Origin: Paenibacillus agilis
GTDB taxonomy: Bacteria > Bacillota > Bacilli > Paenibacillales > Paenibacillaceae
Assembly: GCF_007786455.1 (NCBI RefSeq)
Contig: NZ_VNJK01000008.1
Coordinates: 16,150-80,149 of the forward strand
Direction of reading: 5' to 3'
Length of the DNA: 64,000 nucleotides
A program made the translations under genes and the position numbers. Positions 54,298 through 64,000 of this stretch are shown piece after piece; within the stretch, counting starts at the first letter, position 1, and the number at the start of each line of letters is the position of its first letter. A model generated the notes under the pieces. That model was not told the DNA's origin and did no database searches. It saw only the letters and a program-made list of their open reading frames with translations.

Positions 54298-55842
54298 TTA
54301 TTTGCTGTCCTCCAGCTCCATATCCTCTGCTTTAATAATTTCATGGATTTGATGCTTAATCGTCTCTGATCGTGTTCCAAATATAGCTTGAACATTATTA
54401 CCCACCTCAAGTACTCCAGAGGCTCCGAGCTCCTTTAAGCGATCCTTGTCCACATCTTCTTTATCCTTTACCTGTACACGCAGCCTTGTAATACAAGCAT
54501 CCAGTGAAGCAATATTATCTTTCCCACCTAACGCATTAAGGATGTTCCCCGGCAGCTCATCTGTATTTGCTTTTCCTGTTCCGGCTTTGGATTCTGCCTT
54601 TGCCTCCTCGCGTCCTGGCGTCCGCAGATTAAATTTCCGTATCGCGACACGGAACACGATGTAATAAATAACCGCCAGCACTAAACCTACAGGAATAACG
54701 AGCCAATATGGCGTTCGATTTTGCAATACACCAAACAGCATGTAGTCAATTACACCACCGGAGAAAGTCATCCCTATTTTTACATTTAACAAATGCATGA
54801 CTAGGAACGACAAACCGGCAAATAGAACATGAACTGCAAACAATAATGGTGCGATAAATAAAAAGGAGAATTCTAAAGGTTCCGTAATACCTGTCAAAAA
54901 GGACGTAAGTGCCGCCGAACCCATCAATCCTGCTACAAGCTTTTTATTCTCAGGTCTGGCCTCGTGGTACATCGCAAGCGCCGCTGCTGGCAGTCCAAAC
55001 ATCATAAATGGGAATTTACCCGTCATAAATGTACCTGCGGTCAGCTCCACTCCATCTTTGAGCTGGGCAAAGAAAATTTTCTGATCGCCTCGTACCAGCT
55101 CCCCAGCGCTATTTACATATTGACCAAACTCAAACCAGAACGGCGAGTAGAAAATATGATGCAGTCCAAAAGGAATAAGCGCCCTCTCACATATACCAAA
55201 AATAAACGCAGCTACAGCCAAATTTGAATCTAACAAAGAATGAGAAAATGTATTTAAACCCGACTGAATAGGTGGCCAAATAAAGGTCAACAGAATACCT
55301 AGCAACAAGGAACTTACCGCTGTAATAATCGGTACGAACCGTTTTCCCGCAAAAAAACCTAAATAAGAAGGCAGCTCAATATTGTAAAAACGTTTATACA
55401 AAAATGCGGCCAATATACCGATGATGATACCCCCAAAAACACCCGTTTGAAGCGTAGGTACCCCCTGCAATATGGCATAAGAAAAATCACTTTTTACTAA
55501 CTCTGGTGTGACATTCATGATAACCTTCATGGTCACATTCATGACGAAATATCCGATGATGGCAGCTAACCCTGCCACACCATCTCCGCCTGCAAGCCCA
55601 ATTGCCACCCCTACAGCGAATAAAAGCGATAAATTATCGAATACAATCCCACCGGATTGCTCCATTACGCTGGACACAGTCGTCCAGAACGGACCAGCAA
55701 GCGCTGGCATTCTCGCGATGAGATCTGGGTTACTGAGCGCATTACCTATACCAAGTAGGATACCCGCCGCAGGTAGGATTGCAACAGGCAGCATGAGTGC
55801 TTTACCTACTTTTTGCAGCACTCCAAATATTGATTTGAACAC
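54298..55842 (-). CDS. PTS sugar permease EIICB, glucose family
   Basis: A sugar-phosphorylating importer of about 514 residues. The EIIC membrane domain begins [20 protein letters not shown], with the glucose-family motif [15 protein letters not shown]. An Ala/Lys-rich linker leads to the EIIB domain, whose phosphorylated Cys is in [13 protein letters not shown]. No EIIA domain is attached, so a separate EIIA is needed. I start at GTG 55842, matching PtsG proteins; an ATG at 55875 is in frame but lacks a good site. Glucose or N-acetylglucosamine are possible; PtsG-like glucose is most likely. No GlcT-type antiterminator site was seen. Confidence 0.85.
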   Translation of the reverse strand: MFKSIFGVLQKVGKALMLPVAILPAAGILLGIGNALSNPDLIARMPALAGPFWTTVSSVMEQSGGIVFDNLSLLFAVGVAIGLAGGDGVAGLAAIIGYFVMNVTMKVIMNVTPELVKSDFSYAILQGVPTLQTGVFGGIIIGILAAFLYKRFYNIELPSYLGFFAGKRFVPIITAVSSLLLGILLTFIWPPIQSGLNTFSHSLLDSNLAVAAFIFGICERALIPFGLHHIFYSPFWFEFGQYVNSAGELVRGDQKIFFAQLKDGVELTAGTFMTGKFPFMMFGLPAAALAMYHEARPENKKLVAGLMGSAALTSFLTGITEPLEFSFLFIAPLLFAVHVLFAGLSFLVMHLLNVKIGMTFSGGVIDYMLFGVLQNRTPYWLVIPVGLVLAVIYYIVFRVAIRKFNLRTPGREEAKAESKAGTGKANTDELPGNILNALGGKDNIASLDACITRLRVQVKDKEDVDKDRLKELGASGVLEVGNNVQAIFGTRSETIKHQIHEIIKAEDMELEDSK

Positions 55843-56121
55843 AGCCAACCATCCCCTGTCTTTTACATCATCCATATCGATTAAACGTTGAAAGTTTAAA
55901 TTTTGTAGTTAATGTTTGTAACAGACAGGTAATCTATTCGTTGCATGGTATTTCATTCATTAGTAAGTAAGTTGAAGAAGAAGAGGCACAAGAGCAGGAT
56001 TAGTAGGAGAAGTAATTATCAATGAATACAATAAAGTTAATCCGAGATTTGAATAAAGAAGCAGAATGCAAAAACAGCCTACTGAGCATTTGCTCAACAG
56101 GCTGTATCATTAGTAAAGTTA

Positions 56122-56210
56122 TGGCGGAGAAGGTGGGATTCGAACCCACGTGAGCTTGCACTCTAACGGTTTTCAAGACCGCCCCGTTATGACCGCTTCG
56201 GTACCTCTCC
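56122..56210 (-). tRNA. trnS: tRNA-Ser (anticodon UGA)
   Basis: On the minus strand the acceptor GGAGAGG pairs with CTTCTCC, followed by G73 and an encoded CCA. The anticodon loop CTTGAAA reads UGA (complement of 56173-56175). It has the long variable arm of serine tRNAs and the T-loop GGTTCGAATCC. It lies directly downstream of serS, as in B. subtilis. Confidence 0.97.
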
Positions 56211-56300
56211 GTATATGATTGGCCGACTTAGCATCGGACAATCATTATTATAGCACACTACATTTAAAATATGCAAGCAATTGATATTTAAAAAATTTGA

Positions 56301-58034
<1,734 letters not shown>

Positions 58035-58643
58035 TTAGCGACTAGCCTTCGTCTGCAAAGATTGAGCTGTCATTTGAACAAAATAATGATGCATACGTGA
58101 ATCCTCTGTCAATTCCGGATGGAATGAGCAAACAAGCAAGTGTCCCTGTCTAGCAGCCACCATTTCACCATTAGCTTCACAAATAACATCGACTTCCTCA
58201 CCAACAGCTTCAATAAGAGGAGCGCGTATAAATACCGCTCGTACAGGACTTTCAATTCCTTTGACCTGCAAATCCGTCTCAAAGCTTTCACGCTGACGAC
58301 CGAATGCGTTACGTCTCACTCGAATATCCATTAGGGCAAGATGCGGCTCTTCTGTGCCATGATTGCTTTCGATATGCTGGGCCAAAACGATAAGTCCCGC
58401 ACATGTGCCGAAAATAGGCTTCTGCTGTGCAGAAAATTGACGAATCGCTTCAATAAAATTGTAGCGACGCATCAACTTGCCGATAGTTGTACTCTCACCG
58501 CCTGGAATGACTAAGCCGTCCAGATCATCCAACTCATGCGGCCACTTAATCGCCACAGCTTCTGCACCAGCAGACTCTAGGCTTCGTATATGCTCAGCTA
58601 CTGCCCCTTGCAGGGCAAGTACTCCGATTTTTATCTGTTTCAT
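58035..58643 (-). CDS. pdxT: Pyridoxal 5'-phosphate synthase glutaminase subunit
   Basis: Frees ammonia from glutamine and passes it to PdxS. The 202 residues have GVLALQGAVAEH, GGESTTIGKLM and the nucleophile Cys in FGTCAGLI; the His-x-Glu pair is in SFHPELTED. Start: ATG 58643. It lies 42 nt after pdxS in one operon. The cofactor is needed by the MocR-type regulator in the same window. Confidence 0.96.
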   Translation of the reverse strand: MKQIKIGVLALQGAVAEHIRSLESAGAEAVAIKWPHELDDLDGLVIPGGESTTIGKLMRRYNFIEAIRQFSAQQKPIFGTCAGLIVLAQHIESNHGTEEPHLALMDIRVRRNAFGRQRESFETDLQVKGIESPVRAVFIRAPLIEAVGEEVDVICEANGEMVAARQGHLLVCSFHPELTEDSRMHHYFVQMTAQSLQTKASR

Positions 58644-58685
58644 AGGTGCAACCTTCTTTCCCTGAAATGCCTATGAAGTTGTTGA

Positions 58686-59573
58686 TTACCAGCCGCGATC
58701 CTGCATACGCTCAGCAGGAGAAAGCTTGGAAATCTCGATACCTTTCATCGGTGCACCCAAGTTCTTCGATACTTTAGCAATCAACTCATAATCCGTATGG
58801 TGCGTTGTAGCTTCTACGATCGCACGTGCGAATTTCTCAGGGCTATCTGATTTGAAAATACCAGAACCTACGAATACGCCATCTGCACCTAGGTGCATCA
58901 TCAAAGCTGCGTCAGCTGGTGTAGCTACTCCGCCTGCTGCAAAGTTAACAACTGGCAGCTTGCCTGCTTCACTAACACTCTTCAATAGCTCATAAGATAC
59001 GCCCAAATTTTTCGCCTCAGCATACAATTCGTCCTTGGACAAGTTTTGTACTTTGCGAATTTGGCCGTTAATAAGACGCATATGACGAACAGCTTCTACA
59101 ATGTTACCTGTTCCAGGCTCACCCTTCGTACGAAGCATAGCTGCTCCTTCGCTGATACGACGCAAAGCTTCACCTAAATCTTTCGCACCACATACGAAAG
59201 GTACTGTAAATTCATGCTTATCAATATGGAATACTTCATCTGCTGGCGTCAACACTTCAGACTCATCCAAGTAGTCTACACCAAGCGATTCCAGTACTTT
59301 AGCTTCTACATAATGTCCGATACGGGCTTTAGCCATAACCGGGATGGAGACAACTTTCATGACTTCCTCGATAATTGTCGGGTCCGCCATACGGGCAACG
59401 CCGCCTGCTGCACGAATATCCGAAGGTACGCGCTCTAATGCCATTACAGCAACAGCACCAGCTGCTTCAGCTATTTTTGCTTGCTCAGCATTCATGACGT
59501 CCATAATGACGCCGCCTTTTTGCATTTCAGCCATACCACGTTTTACTCGAAATGTTCCTGTCTCAACGTTTGC
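58686..59573 (-). CDS. pdxS: Pyridoxal 5'-phosphate synthase subunit PdxS
   Basis: The main subunit of vitamin B6 synthesis: it joins ribose 5-phosphate, glyceraldehyde 3-phosphate and ammonia. The 295 residues begin [15 protein letters not shown], with [13 protein letters not shown] near the start, the lysine-bearing stretch [10 protein letters not shown], and a C-terminal [10 protein letters not shown]. The start is ATG 59573, just after an AGGAG; an earlier in-frame ATG at 59606 has no site. First gene of the pdxS-pdxT operon. Confidence 0.97.
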   Translation of the reverse strand, partial: ANVETGTFRVKRGMAEMQKGGVIMDVMNAEQAKIAEAAGAVAVMALERVPSDIRAAGGVARMADPTIIEEVMKVVSIPVMAKARIGHYVEAKVLESLGVDYLDESEVLTPADEVFHIDKHEFTVPFVCGAKDLGEALRRISEGAAMLRTKGEPGTGNIVEAVRHMRLINGQIRKVQNLSKDELYAEAKNLGVSYELLKSVSEAGKLPVVNFAAGGVATPADAALMMHLGADGVFVGSGIFKSDSPEKFARAIVEATTHHTDYELIAKVSKNLGAPMKGIEISKLSPAERMQDRGW

Positions 59574-59733
59574 CATGTCTCCTGCAACCCCCAATATTAT
59601 AAGCATATTTGCGTTATACGCGATTTACACATTTTACCCACTAATTGTAACGTATGACGTTTACATAGGCAACCGCTTTTGTCGGAATTAGATCAGCTAT
59701 TTATAGCAATATGTGTATCTATTTTAATTCAAT

Positions 59734-61152
59734 TTAGAACAAGCTGCCAATAGAATTGAATAGATCAACAAAGAAATTTTTAATACCGCGGAAGAATAAA
59801 CGCCACCAGCTTCCTTTTTCTACTTCCTCAGAAGCGATCAAGTTAACAGTTTGCTGCTCTTCTCCTGCTGTTCCTTTGTACGTATACGTAACCGTACCTA
59901 CCTTCTGGCCTTGTTTAATAGGTGCTTCAAGCTGATCTTCAGGAGTCAGCTTCACTTCTTGCTTCAAGTTCTTTGCATCAAACTTAGCACCCTTGTCCAC
60001 AACAAAGGCAACTTCTTTCTCCGTTACGATTGGGACTTCTGTTTCTACGCCGCTCTTAATCGGGGCTGTTTCCGTACCAGCAACTACTTGCTTAGGGCCA
60101 ATAACTTGTTTCAACTCAATATGTTTAAAGCCATGATCCAATAGCTTTTTCGTCTCTGTAAAGCGTGCTGCCTTAGTAGGCGCACCCATTACTACGGTAA
60201 TAAGACGCATACCATTACGCTCAGCTGTTCCCGCAAACGTATATTTCGCTTCATCTGTAAAGCCTGTCTTCATTCCATCTAAACCTTCATAAGCATATTG
60301 ACGGAAGTTGGTTACATCTTTATTAGCCTCTAGCATCCAATTCAAATTAATGATTGGAGCCGTATCTCTTTCGCGGAACTTATGTTGTTGAATCGTTGTG
60401 TATTTACTAAACTCAGGGTGTTCAACCACGATAGCACGAACTAGCTTCGCTACGTCTCGTGCAGACATTACCGTCTCCTCATTACTAGCAGGCTGATACT
60501 TTTCAGGCATGTCCGCCTTTCCTAGACCTGTCGAGTTAATATAGTGCGTATCTTCCATCCCAAGACGCTTTGCCGTCTCGTTCATTAATTTTACGAACTG
60601 TTTTTCGCTCTGTGAAATGTGCTCTGCCAATGCTACTGTTGCATCGTTAGCTGACCCGATCGCCATCGCAATGTACAATTCTTCAACTGTATGTTGATCC
60701 CCTTTCGCTAGGAAAATACGAGATCCTTCCGTTAGCGATGCGTGCTCAGTCGTAGTCACTACTGTATCCCAAGACAGCTCACCAGCTTTAATTTTCTCCA
60801 TGACGATGTACTCTGTCATCATCTTCGTCATACTAGCCGGCGGCAGTGCAGTATCGGCTTGATATTCTGCATAAACTTGTCCTGTGCTCGCTTCCACAAT
60901 AATTGCAGAAGAAACATCAAGATTAAGCTTCGTCTTCAAAGAAGCTCCCATGTTTTTAGCTGCTTCTGTAGATTTCGCACTAGTTGTAGCTGAAGTCGTT
61001 GCAGCTTTAACCTCTTTCTGTGCAGCTTGTTCAGCTGCTACCATACCTACGGATGGTAACATTGTATAAGATAATATGTGCAAAGCTGTTGCCAACGCAA
61101 CAGCACGTTTCCAACGTGGACGTTTTGTACTTGATTGGTTTATATTAGACAC
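59734..61152 (-). CDS. dacA: D-alanyl-D-alanine carboxypeptidase (PBP5 type)
   Basis: Trims the terminal D-Ala from peptidoglycan stems. The 472 residues have a signal peptide (VALATALHILSYTMLPSVG), the SxxK serine in PPASMTKMM, the SAN motif in GSANDATVAL and KTG in GMKTGFTDEA. The C-terminal beta domain is followed by an amphipathic helix (SWWRLFFRGIKNFFVDL) that holds it to the membrane. The start is GTG 61152, with AAGGAG 8 nt upstream. It lies between guaB and pdxS as in B. subtilis. Confidence 0.96.
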   Translation of the reverse strand: MSNINQSSTKRPRWKRAVALATALHILSYTMLPSVGMVAAEQAAQKEVKAATTSATTSAKSTEAAKNMGASLKTKLNLDVSSAIIVEASTGQVYAEYQADTALPPASMTKMMTEYIVMEKIKAGELSWDTVVTTTEHASLTEGSRIFLAKGDQHTVEELYIAMAIGSANDATVALAEHISQSEKQFVKLMNETAKRLGMEDTHYINSTGLGKADMPEKYQPASNEETVMSARDVAKLVRAIVVEHPEFSKYTTIQQHKFRERDTAPIINLNWMLEANKDVTNFRQYAYEGLDGMKTGFTDEAKYTFAGTAERNGMRLITVVMGAPTKAARFTETKKLLDHGFKHIELKQVIGPKQVVAGTETAPIKSGVETEVPIVTEKEVAFVVDKGAKFDAKNLKQEVKLTPEDQLEAPIKQGQKVGTVTYTYKGTAGEEQQTVNLIASEEVEKGSWWRLFFRGIKNFFVDLFNSIGSLF

Positions 61153-61210
61153 TTTATTAACTCCTTCCCAGATTGAACCTATTCCTTATTCTATCACAGC
61201 CGATAGCACG

Positions 61211-61240
61211 AAAAAAGACAGGGTAAACATACCCTGTCTT
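61211..61240 (-). terminator. Terminator of guaB
   Basis: A perfect stem AAGACAGGGT/ACCCTGTCTT with a 6-nt loop. On the minus strand TTTTTTCG follows. Confidence 0.92.
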
Positions 61241-61315
61241 CCAATAATTCGTATTAAATATTTCATAAACCTAAACGCTTAGGTTGCCTATGAAATGCTA
61301 TATTGAATGCTTAAG

Positions 61316-62800
<1,485 letters not shown>

Positions 62801-62884
62801 CTAATCCTTTTTTCCTCTTAAATGTTGTCTTTTCAGCGAAAACAAAGGTTTTATTTTGTCTATAGGCTCTTAGATATTATGCCC

Positions 62885-62913
62885 ATATTAGCAGAGGCTC
62901 TATAGCGTGTCAA
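62885..62913 (-). promoter_or_regulatory. Predicted sigma-A promoter of guaB
   Basis: On the minus strand: TTGACA (62908-62913), a 17-bp spacer and TAATAT (62885-62890). It leaves a leader of about 100 nt. Confidence 0.75.
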
Positions 62914-63055
62914 GAAACAAAGCACCTCAACAAAGATAAACAAAAAATGGGTACCAAAATTATGTTATGATCTGTATTACTTACCTAAAAGTGAGTCCAT
63001 AGCAACAGCAACTACGTATTACTGGATATAGCGATATATAAGGAGGATTTTATTC

Positions 63056-63469
63056 ATGAAAAAAAGGTTCTTATGTGTGGCGCTGGGTGTTCTTCTACTT
63101 AGTGGCTGCGGCCTGGTAGATCAAACGATACAAGACGGTAAACAGGCAATTGAAGAGGGGACAAAAGCAATCCAAGAGGGTGCTCAATCCATTCAAAATG
63201 TAGCCAACATAACAACAGAAATTGATCGAATATACACAACGGCTACAGAACAAACCTTTAATGAAATGATTGAACCTTTAAGACAAGAGTATCAAAATCT
63301 AACTTCCGCTATAAGTTGGGAACAGCTTGGTGTAGAATTTAACACCTCCATACAAGAAGCAATTAATAGTACTAACCTAGACACATTCAAGCAATGGGTC
63401 GAAAGTGAAGGATATCAACAATTTAGCCAATCCGTGGACGGTATGGTTAAAAATATTACAGGTCAATAA
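63056..63469 (+). CDS. Small lipoprotein of unknown function
   Basis: A 137-residue lipoprotein. The signal and lipobox are CVALGVLLLSGCGLVDQ, with the modified Cys in SGCG. The mature part is helical with an 11-residue-like repeat (DGKQAIEEGTKAIQEGAQSI), so a coiled-coil or amphipathic character is likely. ATG 63056 has AAGGAGGA 8 nt upstream. No family is certain; small lipoproteins of the DUF6376 kind are similar in size. It lies between guaB and the rRNA operon. Confidence 0.7.
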   Translation: MKKRFLCVALGVLLLSGCGLVDQTIQDGKQAIEEGTKAIQEGAQSIQNVANITTEIDRIYTTATEQTFNEMIEPLRQEYQNLTSAISWEQLGVEFNTSIQEAINSTNLDTFKQWVESEGYQQFSQSVDGMVKNITGQ

Positions 63470-63470
63470 T

Positions 63471-63512
63471 AACAAGCCATTGATCTAATCCGATCAATGG
63501 CTTGTTTATTTA
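63471..63512 (+). terminator. Terminator of the small lipoprotein gene
   Basis: A perfect stem AACAAGCCATTGATC/GATCAATGGCTTGTT with a 6-nt loop, followed by TATTTATATA. Confidence 0.88.
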
Positions 63513-63623
63513 TATATATCTTCTCATTTTTAACAATCATATTAGTTTCATATCAAACAGCGAATGTCAGACATCAAAAACCTTTCCAGGAAAGGAAGTT
63601 ATATAAATTAAGCAAACATAAGA

Positions 63624-63658
63624 ATAAAACAAAACCCACCGATGAAATCATCAGTGGG
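63624..63658 (-). terminator. Terminator of the rRNA operon
   Basis: CCCAC-x-GATGA/TCATC-x-GTGGG with a 2-nt A loop region. On the minus strand TTTTGTTTTATT follows, 9 bp past the 5S end. Confidence 0.85.
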
Positions 63659-63666
63659 CTGTGTTT

Positions 63667-63783
63667 GCTTGGCGACGTCCTACTCTCCCGGGACCCTGCG
63701 GTCCAAGTACCATTGGCGCTGGAGGACTTAACGTTCGTGTTCGGGATGGGTACGCGTGGAACCCCTCCGCCATCGTCACCAAA
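63667..63783 (-). rRNA. rrf: 5S ribosomal RNA
   Basis: The reverse strand begins TTTGGTGACGATGGCGGAGG and ends GAGTAGGACGTCGCCAAGC, with the conserved CCCATCCCGAACACG loop. The ends pair, as expected for helix I. Length 117 nt is normal. Confidence 0.95.
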
Positions 63784-63914
63784 CATGATTTTCCGATGCT
63801 AAGCATCTTCGAATCGCTCCAGGAAATATCATACCTTTCGGCATGTTCCTAAAACAAGGTTATACCTTGAAAACTGATCGCAAAGTGATTAAAACGCTTC
63901 TTCAATATTCATTA
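63784..63914 (-). other. 23S-5S spacer
   Basis: 131 bp between the 23S 3' end and the 5S gene. It contains no tRNA and no recognisable gene. Confidence 0.8.
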
Positions 63915-64000
63915 GGATAAGCCCTCGACCTATTAGTATTCGTCAGCTCCACACATTACTGTGCTTCCACCCCGAACCTATCAACCTCGTCGTCTTCAAG
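63915..64000 (-). rRNA. rrl: 23S ribosomal RNA, 3' end only
   Basis: The reverse strand holds the last 86 bases of 23S rRNA: GGTTGATAGGTTCGGGGTGG, then the loop before GAGCTGACGAATACTAATAG and GTCGAGGGCTTATCC. The gene continues past the right end of the window. Confidence 0.93.

Overview
This is a chromosomal segment from a spore-forming, flagellated Bacillota, most likely a Paenibacillus-type organism. Evidence: strong GGAGG-type ribosome sites, GTG/TTG starts, an SspP-type spore protein, a Spo0E-like phosphatase, a sporulation-type orphan kinase, MotAB with a sigma-D promoter, and the order rRNA - guaB - dacA - pdxS - pdxT - serS - tRNA-Ser. In Bacillota that order lies next to gyrA and dnaA, so oriC is inferred to lie beyond the right end. 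I see no prophage, insertion sequence or CRISPR array.

Layout. 1-12.6 kb: 3'-truncated rpoE, a subtilisin, a secreted M1 peptidase, a CstA-family transporter, an ECF vitamin transporter operon (S, fused A-A, T) and a LytS/LytT two-component pair. 12.6-31.6 kb: argS with a ywiB-like gene, a tubby-like protein, a stalk-domain protein with an S41 protease, speB-speE, a PBP1A, an MMPL exporter with a TetR regulator, ywhD, and a membrane-anchored M1 peptidase. 31.6-45.2 kb: an NlpC/P60 hydrolase behind a c-di-AMP riboswitch, photolyase, a chitin-type LPMO, an acyl-CoA synthetase, a chemoreceptor, proline dehydrogenase with a divergent MocR regulator, DedA and a sulfurtransferase. 45.3-56.2 kb: motAB, a PAS histidine kinase, tadA, a Spo0E-like protein, a DUF6612-like lipoprotein, YitT, a small spore-protein operon, a glucose-family PTS permease and tRNA-Ser. 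56.3-64 kb: serS, pdxT, pdxS, dacA, guaB, a small lipoprotein, 5S rRNA and the 3' end of 23S rRNA.

Points of most interest. (1) Six DnaA-box matches within 93 bp sit between a sporulation-type kinase and tadA, away from any dnaA gene. (2) Three TTGCAA-like repeats at exact 21-bp spacing lie upstream of cstA, near a LytS/LytT pair; this resembles the E. coli BtsSR-BtsT pyruvate system. (3) The last 28 bp of the PBP1A gene recur (27/28) 3.27 kb downstream and bracket the mmpL-tetR cassette, which sits exactly between two genes adjacent in B. subtilis (pbpG and ywhD); this looks like an insertion scar. (4) Three intrinsic terminators follow stretches with no credible ORF and may mark small RNAs.
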